DNA from: Nematopogon swammerdamellus
Lineage: Eukaryota > Arthropoda > Insecta > Lepidoptera > Adelidae
Direction of reading: 5' to 3'
DNA length: 64,000 nt
NCBI GenBank assembly: GCA_946902875.1
Contig: OX336353.1
Span: forward strand, 16,691,151-16,755,150
A program made the translations under genes and the position numbers. Shown in pieces: positions 10,608-22,865 of this stretch; the first letter of the stretch is position 1, and each line of letters starts with the position of its first letter. The notes under the pieces were generated by a model. That model did no database searches. It saw only the letters and a list, made by a program, of their open reading frames with translations, and was not told where the DNA came from.

Positions 10608-10800
10608 TCATCCAATACTAATAAACTGTAACGTAGCCATTTTTACTAATTCCGTTATATTTTTGAAATCATTTCTTTTTATGTACAATTTGTACTCCGG
10701 TGCCATATTCCCGAGCATATTCCTGTAGATTCTATATATTTGGTTTTCCTTATCCAACATTCTTGCCCGTCTCATTTTTATTGTTTGCATATCCGTTACA
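10608..10800 (-). pseudogene. Possible LTR-retroelement gag fragment
   Basis: The minus-strand frame contains RRARMLDKENQIYRIYRNML and PEYKLYIKRNDFKNITEL. It resembles the capsid C-terminal part of insect retroelement gag proteins, with the pattern N(L/M)LPEYxLYxxRxxFxxxxEL. There are no zinc knuckles, LTRs or pol nearby. Confidence is low because the match is short and from memory of the pattern only. Confidence 0.4.
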
Positions 10801-10966
10801 TGGTCGGAAACTGTAACGTAGCCGTTAACCTCCGTTCCAATTTTGGAAGGATAGGTTCTGTTTCCTAGTTTCCTAACAAATTAAACGCTTGTTTTCAAAG
10901 GATAGATTAAATATTTTTATTCAGAGTGCAAAGTTAAATCAACAATAATAATACAAGTAAATCAAC

Positions 10967-10971
<5 letters not shown>

Positions 10972-11003
<32 letters not shown>
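10972..11003 (+). repeat. (AG)n microsatellite
   Basis: Sixteen uninterrupted AG units, followed by two GAGG(C)CCACC(G/A)A(A/G)CTAA-type short direct repeats (11013-11090). Confidence 0.95.
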
Positions 11004-11006
<3 letters not shown>

Positions 11007-11376
11007 GATTAACGGGGACCCACTAGAGGCCCACCGAACTAAGGTTAGCAAGAGGACCCTCTGGAGGCCCACCAAGCTAACGGACAGCGTGAGGAATCCA
11101 ATACTAATAATTTAATTGCTAAGATAATAACTGGCACTGGTATCAGATTGATCGTTTTTTTTTTTATTAAATGTCACAAAATTATTAACACATCTTTTAT
11201 CTCAATACAAACCAAAACTTTGGATATAAATTCATAATATTCATATAGTTAAGTATTTTTCCCTTTTTTTAAAGAAAATAATTAAAATCAGCATTCGCTG
11301 ATGTCAATGATAAAATATCAGCATCAGCATCACCGTCAGCTGATGTGAAAAAAAAATGTGCATCAGCAACAACCCT

Positions 11377-11510
11377 GGTTCAGTGTAGCCGACATGAAAT
11401 GAAGGGAAGCACTGACATGGCACCTAGTTCACCAAGGTGTTATTTGCTGATATCACGGATGTAGGAGGTGATGTAGCCAACAGTGCCAGTTACCATAAAT
11501 ATATATATAT
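11377..11510 (+). mobile_element. 5'-truncated SINE tail
   Basis: Begins at GTTCAGTGTAGCCGACATG and ends with a (TA)n run instead of an A tail. Confidence 0.75.
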
Positions 11511-12126
11511 ATATGGATGCCTTCTGCACCGCGCATATTATTATGAAACGACAAAATGTTATTGCACTCAAATGTGAAAGACCTAGCGGTGGCTCGTCGC
11601 ATTGGATAATTTGGGCACAGATTACTTAATAGTTACTTCGTAACAGATAAATCACTCCATAGAAAATGTTGCTACCTTCGGGCTTTAATAGCCTACTGCT
11701 TCACTTCGCCAATCGCTGCGTGCGAAAATGTACCTTAACGATCGAGTGTAAAGTGATTATTGCTTTGCAGCTGCGCGCAGTTGCGTGGGCGAGCGTATAT
11801 GTATACTTAGCGCGGCTGACGAATTTTCACTGAAATAGACCGCCGGCGGCCCGTCGGGCGGTAGGTAGTTAGCGCGCGCAAGTACATAGAGTGCGTGAGG
11901 CCTGATTTGGGCCACTAAAACAATTTATAGCGTACAAACGCGCCAGGTATATCTAATTGTCCAAAGTTTGATACCCGTATTTAACCAGCTCACCTTATTA
12001 CTCCGTCTGTTTCATTCTATAGTGAGCCCGGAGTTGAAACGAAGCGCATTTCTCACCAAAAGCCAAGAAAATTTATAATATAAATAGATATAGTAGTTTA
12101 TGTTTATGTACATTTTCATACATTTT

Positions 12127-12335
12127 TTAGGGTTCCGTATCCGTCGTACGGGATCCTATTACTAAGCCTACGCTGTCTGTCTGTCTGTCTGTGCGTCTGT
12201 ACGAGGGCTGTATCTCTTGAATCGTAATGGGTAGCCCGTTGAAATGTTTACAGAATATTTTTTATTATGGCCGATATAACAGCAAATAACACAAATAAAA
12301 AAATTAAAAAATTCACGGGGTCCCCTTATAAGAAA
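12127..12335 (+). repeat. GGGTTCCGTA dispersed element
   Basis: TTAGGGTTCCGTATCCGTCG through GTATCTCTTGAATCGTAATG to GGGGTCCCCTTATAAGAAA. A related copy is split around 50265-50450, and a piece lies at 37205-37500. Confidence 0.65.
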
Positions 12336-12546
12336 CTAGCTGTGCCCGCGGCTCCGCCCGCTCTCATATTTGTCTTCTCTGCTAACCTCATAAACGATTT
12401 AGCGTGATAGTAAGTAACCTATAGTTGATGGGAAGAATCAAGCTATTCGTAGATTTTTTTTTATTAAAATCGGTTCAGTGGTTCTCGAGTTATAAGCGGA
12501 CAGACAGACAGACAGAAAGCAGACGTTGGATTTTATTAAAGGTAAG
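12336..12546 (-). mobile_element. Helitron-like element, second family
   Basis: The 3' end on the minus strand is GGGCACAGCTAG after GGGCGGAGCCGCG. The interior has GTCTGTCTGTCCGCTTATAA and CTCGAGAACCACTGAACCGA. The 5' end is near CCTTTAATAAAATCCAACGT. Confidence 0.75.
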
Positions 12547-13032
12547 GAAGGATAAGGACTTCTCATGCCAGTGCTTTCATTCGGCTTGGACTTGACAGCA
12601 CCATCGTTGCGCAATTTCCCGCAAGCCCGTGTTCACTATACAGCAAGGCGAGACAGGCTGGACATTAGGATTGGGGCCAACTTTCTGTGGGGGCTTAACT
12701 CGTTCCTAACTCGTTTATTGTTCTGCTCAGATTGAGTCCGACGCTGTCCGCTGCTGTAACGCTATACTCTGTTCGCCCAGTGTTGCCAGTGGCTCATCAC
12801 AGGTTACCGCGCCTCCCACCCAACCCCCGAGGGAGTGAATGCACGTTTACATAGCTCAGTCTTCATTTGGAATTCAATCGACACGGACGCGTTCTTGCGC
12901 GCAACGCAATTCTTAGCGTAATTTATAAACATTGTTGCCAGTAGTATTTATAATAACTGAGAGATGTTCCGAATACTATTGGCGGGTTTCCGAAAGTATT
13001 CCATCTAAATTTGTATAGATAATTTAAAAAGA

Positions 13033-13322
13033 ATTGCCCCACTGCATCCCTCCCCGTGCATGTCGTAAAAGGCGACTAAGGGATAAGGACAAGATGCCGT
13101 GCTAAAGAGCGACAGGATCGCTACCTCTCATCTTGGCACGGTACTTCCACCGAATCATGCAGCAGGTGGATCTTCGGGTCCTTATACTTGCTGCTTGATC
13201 GATTGAATCTTGTTCGAATACTTTGCGAAACGTGGTGGTCGGTGTTGTGCCGTAATTTACCATAGAGTTCTTGTAGCACAGCACCTATTACTCTGCTTAC
13301 CCCGATTGTCGGGATTCAGCAT
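13033..13322 (+). repeat. Nearly complete copy of the dispersed CATCTCTCCCC repeat
   Basis: It runs from GCCCCACTGCATCCCTCCCC to ACCCCGATTGTCGGGATTCA without insertions, and so gives the empty-site reference for the nested copies at 1977 and 58545. Confidence 0.8.
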
Positions 13323-14061
13323 GTGATATGTATGTATGTATAATTTCCCAGAATAATACGAATCTCGGTATTTTTTTTCGTCTTATTTGAGGAATTTAAC
13401 TATTTGTACATTATTTCTTTGCAAACTTTATTACCTAATATATTTTTCAAAAGGATTTTCTCTGATAACGGAGACTCCGATAACAAAAGCCCATTCTGTT
13501 CGGACCGGTTCAGAGAATTCGCCTCTATGTAAACGCTCATTATTTGCTATCACTCACTCTCAACACTGGCCGAACAGAGTATAGCGTAAATATTAAAAAA
13601 ATATAAATATAATATAAATATATAAAAAAAACAGCTTGATTGAAGCGGCACCCCAGTCTTCTTCTAATCAATCAAGCACAGTTGGTCATCCAGAAACTTC
13701 GCATATATTCAAACTCTAGGCTCTTAAAAATATCGCAATACAGGAAGAATTCTATGTATGACCTAGTCTTGTGTCGAGTACCGAGTCGAATCGAAAGTTT
13801 TTCATAATCAAAAGCAAGTGTTCAAGGTGATTTGTTTCGAACGACAATCTTCTTACAATAATTTTAAACACCAATAATATGTGGCCTGTGCATACACCGC
13901 CCACAGATTTATTAAAAGGAAGACTGTATGACAGCGTAAAATTCGAGGTCTGTGTATGAGACATACATACAATATCAACGAATCAATATCAATATCACGA
14001 AAGCTTTTGTAGAGACAAATCGAAAGAACAATAAAATACCTACATAACTGTCTATACCACA

Positions 14062-14105
14062 GAGCATCAAATACCTACCGAGGGGCGCGCGCATTTGATG
14101 CTCTT
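14062..14105. repeat. Hairpin GAGCATCAAAT / ATTTGATGCTC
   Basis: Eleven paired bases flank a GC-rich loop of about 20 bases (ACCTACCGAGGGGCGCGCGC). Confidence 0.8.
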
Positions 14106-14237
14106 TGGTCTAGCTAGACAGATAGAAAGGTGCGATAGAACAGAATTCAGGGGGCGATCAGAACTGGAATGATTGACCGTTACCGGTGAGGCTGACAATT
14201 ATGTTCTGAGTCCAGATTCCAGTGCATCTGTAAAAAA

Positions 14238-14480
14238 AATGTTGTTTTTTTTTGCAATGATGCATTTATTTTTACGAAGCGAGGCATACATGATTCGTCC
14301 ACCAATTCATAAGTTCTAACGGTGCTCATGGACACCCTTTGCGGGGTTGCGAATACCGTGCCGGCCCTACAGTGCCTATTTACGCCCCTCTTGATGTCTT
14401 GAAGGACCAAAGACTGTACTTGGCGGAAAATACATGGGCATGGAGAGTCTTCCAGAGACAACCGGTGCTGTAGATAAAAT
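14238..14480 (-). mobile_element. 3' end of the Jockey/CR1-group LINE
   Basis: Read on the minus strand it matches the 3' part of the copy at 5286-5540, including the frame RQVQSLVLQDIKRGVNRH in place of the YSPGSFKRGVN region and the A-rich tail. Confidence 0.7.
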
Positions 14481-14809
14481 ACCTACAGAACTGAAACTTC
14501 TATGCACCTATGAAATTTTGGTCATCACCTAGCCAGTTTCAAAAACTTTTGTACGTTCAAAAATGTTCATTGAGTCTATCGCCATTTCACTGAGCACACG
14601 ATGCGTTCGCCACTCCCCGCTAGATGGAGCCGGGTGCACAGGGGGCGCTACTACGCGATCTCGTTTGTGATCGCAACTAAAATAAGTTTGAAAAGCAATT
14701 GAATAACGAGCGGTTGCCTCTGGCCGTGCAAGGGGTGCGTCTGGCGGTGAATAAGAAAATACACTAGTATTTTATTGCATACTTATATTCCTTATATTAT
14801 ACAGGATGT

Positions 14810-15245
14810 AAAAACGGCGAGTAGGTACATTAAATTAAGGAAATGATTATTGGGATCAAGAGTAACAAAAAAGTCAACTAACTTTTTTTTGAATTCCCTT
14901 TATATAAAAAGTTACAGTTTTCATACAAACTAATTGATTTATTTAGTGTAAAAGGAATGTTCCGCACGAACATGGAAATGAAAGGCGCGCGGTGAGTGAG
15001 CAAGCAAGGACAAGTGTCCGGAGCGAGGAGATGCGTGGCGTGAGTTTTTCGACTCCGAACGTTCCCCCGCAAGCACCCTCCCTCCGCGCGCGTCAAACTA
15101 CACTAGACGAAAACATAAATTTCAAAAATGTATATCTCCAGAACTAGACACTTTAGAGAAAAACTTTAGTTACTTTTTTCTCTCAGAAAAACATGAGGAT
15201 TGCGCTGGCGAAATTAATGTACTGGCCGTTACAACACATTTCCAC
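14810..15245. mobile_element. MITE with TACAGG ends and a GC-rich variable centre
   Basis: TACAGGATGTAAAAACGGCG at the left, CGAAATTAATGTACTGGCCG with TTACAACAC at the right (inverted). It is paired with the copy at 52998; the outer 150 bp on each side are conserved but the GC-rich centre is not. Confidence 0.78.
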
Positions 15246-15299
15246 GATCAAGTATTTTGCTACTACAGATCAATAAGGTATTATGTTTTACTAGAGCTT

Positions 15300-16360
15300 T
15301 TACTCGGGCAACGGGCAATGCTCCGCCGAGGTTGAGGCACAATTTACGAATTGGGGCACATCGGAACTAGTCGATCGCGAGCGGCCGAACTCTCCGCACG
15401 CGCCACCGCCTGCGCGCATCGCGCGGCATCTCGCGCCAGTCATACCAAAACTAGGTTAGATTGAGGGTAAAGTATGAGGCAAAGGGGGGACGGGCTACTC
15501 CCATCAGTCAGACTCACTGCGGCCTGCCTGCGCTGCCCGCCCACCTTACCCCCGCACCGCAGTCGTCTTTATATCTTTCTGGCGGCGCCCGCTCTGTACT
15601 CATATTGCCTCTCCCTCGCACAGCGCTCGTCAGTGTTCTCCCTCGCACCCGCACCGTAGTCATATAGTGTGTCCTTCGCACCGACTTGCCTTTGTAAATG
15701 TGCGTCGCGATCCGCCGCTGCGGCAGTGACCCGCCAAGATCGGTCCCGCAGACCGCTATTTGTACCTACTTATATTTCACAACACACAATATTATCGTTT
15801 GTTTCTGTAAATTGTTATTAGGAGCAATAAAATATTTATATCTATATATCTATGTTTTTCTCATAGGTAGTCTTACGTACCTATTGTATTCTGTGGTCTT
15901 ATCAAAGAAATATTACGTACTAGATAAATCACTCGGCCAACTAACATGTTCCACCGAGTTGCGGTTCACGATGCTCAAGTCTCTTAGTCGAGCGCGAGAG
16001 GCCGCAGCGCGCAGTCGTCGCCTGCCTGCTGCGATCGCGCCTCGCCTACTTTAAACTCATACATTTGTCGATGCGAAGGTGCGATGGCGAATCTGGAGAT
16101 GAAGTGTTAGAGTGAAAAGACAATATGCACACCGACGCACGAGTGCGATCGTTCTCCCTACCCCTTGCCTCTATCCCGCAAGCTTTCTGCCCCGCGCGAG
16201 CCCCCCACACCGGCCGCCAGACCGTCTCCCACACGCTTCCCGCCCCGCGCGCGCTCCCCTCTTCCGCTCGACTCTGCGCTCCGCCTCCCCGCTACCTTAC
16301 CCCATACCTCAGCCGCTGGAACACCGCTTCTCTGTATATTTCTTCGGAGCGATAAATCTT
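15300..16360. other. GC-rich stretch without a supported gene
   Basis: Mixed CpG-rich sequence with many short overlapping open frames on both strands. A block shared with 2220-2300 (CTCCCTCGCACCCGCACCGT) shows that part of it is repeat. No splice-supported coding sequence was seen. Confidence 0.6.
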
Positions 16361-16437
16361 TAAAATATTTCATCTAAGGGTCTTATGAACGAAAAAAAAA
16401 TACATTTCTAAGTAGTCTGGACGTCGTCGTCCGCTGC

Positions 16438-16722
16438 TCTTGCGAGTGGTTCAAGGTTCGTATCCGGCCGGCGTGTACCAATGAGTTATTTCTGACGGAA
16501 AAATATTACGTGCACACCTACCACCTGCTGCTTCACCGTTGGGGACCGGTGTAAAACTGTAAGTCCCTTCCCTAGACCCATACATGGTGGTAGGCTCGAA
16601 TCGTACCCGACTAGGTTGATACCACCGTACTGGACGTAGGCAGTTAGGTGATACCAAGGTAGGCTACGCCACCTATATCACAGATGTTGCAAGTGCTCTA
16701 GCCAACCATGGCAGTTTCCATT
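16438..16722 (+). mobile_element. SINE with the second (GCCGAGTGG-type) head, shared core and type-1 tail
   Basis: GCGAGTGGTTCAAGGTTCGT and CCGGCGTGTACCAATGAG match the head region of the element at 52490. The core (AAGTCCCTTCCCTAGACC, TGGTGGTAGG) and a tail with ACCTATATCACAGATGTTGC and AGCCAACCATGGCAGTTTCC follow. It therefore combines the head of one SINE type with the tail of another. Confidence 0.7.
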
Positions 16723-16733
16723 TGTCATTAATT

Positions 16734-17104
16734 GTCAGCCTCGGTAGCTCAGTAGTGCGGTCTGTCGACTGTTGTTAAGCAACCCTGAGCGCGGTCAGTA
16801 CGTGGATGGGTGACCGCTCGACCGTTGGAGGCTGACCGTGGTTCGGATTCCACGTAAAACTGTACGTCCCTTCCCTTCTTACCTTTTGGTAGGGTTTATA
16901 CTGCCCGGGTTGGTACCACCGCCACTGAAGAAACTTCAGTCGAAACGGATATGTAAATAGTTCGATTTTGCCGTTCAGCTCAGTGTAGCCGACATTAAAA
17001 TGAAGGGAAGCACTGACACGGCACCTAGTTCACCCGGTGTTATGGGCTGACATCACGGATGTTGTAGGTGATGTAGCCAACCGTGTCCTTAAATAAAAAA
17101 ATAA
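16734..17104 (+). mobile_element. Full-length tRNA/5S-headed SINE
   Basis: GTCAGCCTCGGTAGCTCAGT, TTAAGCAACCCTGAGCGCGG, TCAGTACGTGGATGGGTGAC and GTGGTTCGGATTCCACG, then core and type-1 tail to AAATAAAAAAATAAAG. It begins 10 bp after another SINE ends. Confidence 0.88.
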
Positions 17105-18424
17105 AGTATAAGCATGAAAATAGAAAAAAAAAATGTTAAAACAACAAAATCACATCGTGTCGTGTCTTCCAGCCACCCCTTCTTTTATTCTAAGGATAGG
17201 GCTGTAAATTTTGGCGAGCGTCGTCGTGCGCCCGACTTTATCTTAGTTTTCCACCTCACTTGAGTTCCGCCCCGACTGCCGACCGACGCGCTTTAATGAG
17301 GCCTTATAGAACTGCGTCTGAGTGATCACATGCTCACAATATACAACAATAAACTATGTATAAAAAATCTAGGGATAGTGAACACATAAATACATTTATA
17401 ATTTTACCTTCAACTTTTAATTTCATATTATTTTTTTATACATTTACAATTATAGTTTTATTCTACACTAATAACACACATAACACAGCGCATAAAAAAG
17501 ATTAGTTAAACAGATACTTTCCTACTAACCCAAACCGAACAAACCAAAACAGACGCAAGTCTAGTGTTTTTGTCTCGAAAATAGGTTAAGATACATATTT
17601 ACTCAGTTCTAAATGTAATTTTTGTAAACATATGTAATTTTTTGACATTGGAAATGTCTTCGATCGCTTCAGTATAGTCCCCGATTGCAAGCGAGAGTCC
17701 GAATTGTCGTTAGTTTTAAGGCTACGTAAATATTTAGGGTCAATATTTAGGCCAAATGACGCGTATAGACGAAGGCTACAAGATTATAAAAAGATATATT
17801 TAAAAAGTTTGAGAGTTTTTGAGAAATTAGCAAAAAACCGCTTAAAATAGCCGTTTTTAGGGGGTTTAAGAAATGCAATTTTAAACATATTTCTAAATAT
17901 ATATTTTAAACTTTTATATGTTTATATTGTAGATTGACTGAATATCTGGGGACGTTTTTTTTATTTAAAAAAAAGTGAAAAATTTGGGAGTTATGATTTT
18001 TTTTAATTTTCCATTAGGCGAGCTGCGAGTCGTCTTTATCTTGCAGTGTGAGTAGTTAAAATGGTTTTCTTGTATACATATACTTGAAAATTAAGAATTT
18101 TGACTTAATTTATTTTGAATTTTTGAAAATGTTTGACAATTTTTCTAAATTTCAGTAACATTTTAAAAAAATTCTAAACTTTTAAAAATGTTTTGAAAAT
18201 TGACATATTTCTTTGTTTTTTTATTTTCTTGTTTTAATCGAAGTATCATTCTAATGACACAAATGTATAATATTGATAAAATTAACCTAATAAATAAATA
18301 AAAAATTAAATAATATAAACATATTTCTTATATTTGAATAAGTCATTTTCAATGTACCTGAAGCTCATGTAAAGCATGAGATCTGTGAATTTTTTTTCTG
18401 AATTTTAGCGCCCCTCTACAATCA
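17105..18424. other. AT-rich intergenic sequence
   Basis: No gene, repeat array or known element was recognised. Long A/T-rich words occur throughout. Confidence 0.6.
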
Positions 18425-18752
18425 CGCTGTATCCCGACAATCGGGGTAAGCAGAGTAATCGATGTTGTGCTGCGAGAACTCTGGTGTAATCAGCACAACA
18501 CCGACCACCAAGTTGATCAAGATATTATAGGACACTAATTTTTAACAAAAAACTAAAAAAATTACAAAAATAAATTTAAAACTAACAAAAATTAGGACCA
18601 TATTGTGTCTTATAAAAATTATAATGAATTGCGTAAATGTTGTGGAACCGTGCAAAGGCTAGAGGTAGGTATCCTGTCGCCCTTTAGCACGGCATCTTGT
18701 CCTTATCGCTTAGTCGCCTTTTACGACATACACGGGGAGAGATGCAGTTGTC
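18425..18752 (-). repeat. Copy of the dispersed CATCTCTCCCC repeat, split by AT-rich sequence
   Basis: Plus-strand text ATCCCGACAATCGGGGTAAG to CACAACACCGACCACCA, then about 150 AT-rich bases, then CGGCATCTTGTCCTTATCGC to GGGGAGAGATGCAG. It is the inverted repeat with unrelated material inside. Confidence 0.75.
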
Positions 18753-19129
18753 TCATTTTGATTTCCTAATTTAACAATCCGCTTGTCCTCATACAACTAC
18801 TGTTTGCCCGACGAGCCGGCCACATGCTTAGGCAAGACTTTTCTAATAATGTCACTCCTCTCCTCTCTCCTCTCCCCCGAGTTCGGTGGAGGTATTCCTT
18901 GATGACATTCTGCTATGATGAAAATGTCCTTTAGGGTGTCCTTTAAGAAAGGGTGGATAAAGGAAAGCAGTACGCAGACAGTGCCCTTTTTACCCGACTG
19001 CTGCGAAGGCAAAAAGAGAATAATGTATGTATGTGTGTTCGATGGTCACAAAGCCAAAACTACTTAACATATTTCAACGTCTCGATCATCCGCTTGCCAT
19101 AGGCTGGATTGAGTTAGGAAAAAATAAAA

Positions 19130-19725
19130 ATTTGCCGACAATAAAATTCTCAATATATCTAATTAAATTTGCCGACAACAAAATGCTCAATAAATCTTAT
19201 TAATTTTGCCGACAACAAAATGCTCAATAAATCTAATTAAACTTGCCGACAACAAAATGCTCAATAAATCTAATTAAATTTGCCGACAACAAAATGCTCA
19301 ATAAATCTAATTAAATTTGCCGACAACAAAATGCTCAATAAATCTTATTAAATTTGCCGACAACAAAATGCTCAATAAATCATATTAAATTTGCCGACAA
19401 CAAAATGTTCAATAAATCTTATTAAATTTGCCGACAACAAAATGCTCAAAAATTCTAATTAAATTTGCCGACAACAAAATGTTCAATTAATCTTATTAAA
19501 TTTGCCGACAACAAAATGTTCAATAAATTTAATTAAATTTGCCGACAACAAAATCAATAAATCTTTTTAAATTTGCCGAAAACAAAATGCTCAATAAATG
19601 TAATTAAATTTGTCCACAACAAAATGCTAAATAAATCTAATTAAATTTGCCGACAACAAAATGTTCAATAGATCTTATTACATTTGCCGACAACAAAATG
19701 CTCAATAAATCTAATTTAATTTGTT
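19130..19725 (+). repeat. 37-bp satellite array, about 16 units
   Basis: The unit is TTTGCCGACAACAAAATGCT plus CAATAAATCTAATTAAA. Most units have only one or two changes (CTAATT or CTTATT; GCTC or GTTC); one unit (about 19540) lacks six bases. No ORF runs through it. Confidence 0.95.
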
Positions 19726-20065
19726 GGCTACAAATGCTCTGAAGTAGTGAAGTAAGTGAAGACAAAAAAACTCTGAATTAGTCAATTTAGTGCTTATGGC
19801 ATTATAACTATTTAAGTTTGTATCCTAAACGTATTTTAGAATTCGCATTCTTCTGAACGTAGAAAGAAAATCCCGGCGCGGCGCGGGGCGAGCTGGGGCG
19901 AGCCGCGACTCGGGAAGGGAAAAGCGGCGGTAATGAACAAGTCGCCTACGAACCCTTTGTGCGTGAGCAGTATTCGCACATAACAGCCGTTTTTAACAAT
20001 ATTCGAGTTGCTTTGATAGCTGCCAGTCTAACGAGCTACAGATTATCAGACTCAATATTTGTTTT

Positions 20066-20337
20066 TATGTAATCTGACACGGTTGGCTACATCGCCTGCA
20101 ACATCCACGATGTCAACGCATAACACCGGGTGAACTAGGTGCCATATCAGTTCTTCCCTTCAATTCATGTCGTCTACACTGAACTGGACAGGAAACATGA
20201 ATTATTTGCATAGCCGTTTCGACCGACGTTTAATTCAGTGCTGTGGTACCAATCCGGGCGGGATAAATCCTACCACCTAGTAAGGTAAGAAGGGAAGGGG
20301 CCTACAGGTTTACGTGGAATCCGAACCACGGATATGT
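20066..20337 (-). mobile_element. SINE lacking its head
   Basis: Plus-strand text TCTGACACGGTTGGCTACAT through the core (ACCACCTAGTAAGGTAAGAA) to GAATCCGAACCACGG; the tRNA/5S head is cut off. Confidence 0.78.
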
Positions 20338-21054
20338 GTCAATATTGTTAAAATTGATCATGAAAGTTACTTTTATGATTTAACAAACCAGCTTTCTAAT
20401 AAAAAAACCGCATCCAAATCGGTCCGTCCGTTTAGGAGCTACGATGCCACAGACAGACACACCCATACACACATAAACTTATAACACCCCTCTTTTTTCG
20501 TTGGTGGTTAAAAAATGACAACGATGATCCAGGTATAAAGCTAACCTAAATTAGATCAACTTGAGATTAAATATTCTGTCCACTCGCCACTCTAAATCCG
20601 CCCAAACTGCAGTCTCCGCTGCGCGGGGGCGGGCGGGTCCGCGCCTGTCTCGCACCTAATTTCACGCGAAGCCTAGCGCTGTAATTACCAACCAAATTTG
20701 TCCCGCCCTGAAAAATGTCCGCGAAACAAACAAAAGAATGACAAATGATCTTAAAGTTCAGACGGGCCCACTTTGTCTTACTTTGCCCCGTGATTTAGAA
20801 GCCTTTTTTGCCTTTGTGGGACGTTCGCTAAGTTTTTGGTAACATAAACGAATAAGCTTGGACTTGTTAAGGAGAATGCGGGAGACACCAGCGGGAACGT
20901 GTGGGGCGGTGAAGAACGAATAAATTTATTAGCAAATTTCATTAAAACTATAGAATATTTACGTAGAAATCCCCTAACATTTTTACACGAACGAACGACG
21001 ACGATGAAGCCTAAATGAGCGTTATGATTTTGAAGTTAGTTTCCTCTTCTGAAC

Positions 21055-21415
21055 CTTAAATACATAACCAATATCAGTAAATACTTAACAGATCTTAATA
21101 AATGCTTAACCGATCTCAATAAATACTTAACCGATCTCAATAAATACTTAACCGATCTCCATAAATACTTTTTTTTTTTTAAACTGACACGGTTGGCTAC
21201 TTCACCTACAACATCCGTGATGTCAGCCCATAACACCGGGTGAACTTGGTGCCACGTCAGTGCTTCCCTTCGTTCGTGCCGGCTACACCGAACTGGACGG
21301 AAAACACAAACTATTTACTTAGCCGTTTCGACCGCGTTCTCAACAAATGCTTAACCCATCTCAATAAATACTTAACCGATCTCAATAAATACTTAACTAA
21401 TTTCTATAAATGAGG
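21055..21415 (+). repeat. 21-bp minisatellite interrupted by a SINE
   Basis: The unit AATAAATACTTAACCGATCT C is repeated about five times before and three to four times after the inverted SINE piece at 21168-21337. Confidence 0.88.
21168..21337 (-). mobile_element. SINE tail inserted in a 21-bp minisatellite
   Basis: ACTTTTTTTTTTTTAAACTG and ACACGGTTGGCTACTTCACC to CTTAGCCGTTTCGACCGCG, with minisatellite units on both sides. Confidence 0.8.
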
Positions 21416-21447
21416 CATTGTGATATTTGTCTCGATAGTACGCGTAC

Positions 21448-21678
21448 TAGGTGGTGGGGTTTAACTCGCCCGGGTTGATACCACCGCACTGAATGAAACG
21501 TCGGTCGAAACGGCTATGTAAATAGTTAGTAGCGTGTTTTCCCTTCAGTTAATTGTAGCCGGCACGATCGAAGGGAAGCACTGACATGGCACCTAGCTCA
21601 CCGAGGTATTATGGGCTTGACCTCACGGTTACGGATGCCGTAGGTGATGTAGCCAAACGTATCAGTTTCAATTAAAAG
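21448..21678 (+). mobile_element. 5'-truncated SINE (core and tail)
   Basis: ACTAGGTGGTGGGGTTTAAC through CACCGCACTGAATGAAACGT to AACGTATCAGTTTCAATTAAAAG. Confidence 0.78.
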
Positions 21679-21786
21679 AAAATGCAGCGTATACGCAGCC
21701 TTAATGAAGCAACAAACTGGAAGCATATTTTACTCACAGATTTCCTTCAATTTCCGTTGCACTGAGTGAGTATGCCAGGTTATCCT

Positions 21787-22008
21787 TACCTATAATAAAA
21801 TCCAACGTCTGCTTTCTGTCTGAGTGTCTGAGTGTCTGTCTGTCCGCTTATAACTCGAGAACCACTGAACCGATTTCAATAAAACAAAATTCTACGGATA
21901 GCTTGATTCTTCCCATCAACTATAGGCTACTTACTATCACGCTAAATAGCTTATGAGGTTAGCAGTGAAGTGAAATATGAGAGCGGGCGGAGCCGCGGGC
22001 ACAGCTTG
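21787..22008 (+). mobile_element. Helitron-like element, second family
   Basis: TACCTATAATAAAATCCAAC to GGGCGGAGCCGCGGGCACAG and CTTG (a changed CTAG). Confidence 0.78.
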
Positions 22009-22254
22009 TCTCATTATGTAATGTATTTCGACATACGATTGATATGTGATGCTGCGCCGCCGCCGCCGTCGGTCTAGCTAGATAACGATAAAAACATGTT
22101 ACTCATATGATTCACATTGCCGAGCAAATCTATCGTCTACTCTGTTAGGGTTACGTGAGGAGTGACAAGCCATTATAGGGAAAGGTGTACATGAGAATTT
22201 GAAAGAGTAATAAAGAAGTTTATTTTCAACTAACATGAGCCCGTGGGTCCGCTC

Positions 22255-22390
22255 GCGTGTTTTTTTTTTTGTTTTATGTTTTGTTTTCTTTTTTATGAAT
22301 AAAGCGACATGTGGCATCTTTACACCTACAAGTAGGTGACTAACGATGGCCATGGATATTCTGTGGTGCACGGGGATTGCGAATGGTTTT
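22255..22390 (-). mobile_element. LINE 3'-end fragment
   Basis: It shares GCGAATGG, CATGGA(T/C)ATTC and the GGTG(T)CTAACGA(T/C)G(G/C)CCATGG block with the 3' end at 5286-5400, followed by an A-rich tail on the minus strand. Confidence 0.65.
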
Positions 22391-22704
22391 CTTTTGTAAC
22401 ATTGTCAGTATGTTCAGAGACTCAGCTCTAATACTCGTGTGAATAATTAATTATAAAAATAAAAATATATAAATCTAACTATAAATAAGAATATACGTCC
22501 ATAACATAATAATAATTGCAAAACATCGCAGATCATATTGCTCGAAAATCTATTGAGTAATTTTCGAGTAAATCACATGAACACAAACCGAAGTGGCGAA
22601 TATTCCCGACTGAGCTCACTACCGACCCCACTGCTCTGAATAAATGTTACAGATCTCGTAAAAGGTATAGCACAAAAAAAAACCACATTTCCCAAAAAAA
22701 TTAT

Positions 22705-22865
22705 GTATGTGTATTGAACACCAATTCTTTGTTGAACACCGATTAATACAAATTAGGCGCAATATGCGAGCTTAATGCCGCGAGGAATTCTATTCTAACT
22801 AACTTTTGATATGTAGGTGAAGTATATGCAGGCAAACAAGAATAGTTTGTGGCAATGTATTAGAA
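22705..22865 (-). repeat. Dispersed repeat of the CCCAAAGGTTG class, inverted
   Basis: TTGAACACCGATTAATACAA, GCGAGCTTAATGCCGCGAGG and TTCTATTCTAACTAACTTTT; matches 37540-37690 and, inverted, 30090-30205. Confidence 0.65.

Noticed and set aside
15461..16377. Cluster of overlapping open frames on both strands in GC-rich DNA
   Set aside because: High GC removes stop codons in all frames. None has a domain, and part of the region is shared with a repeat.
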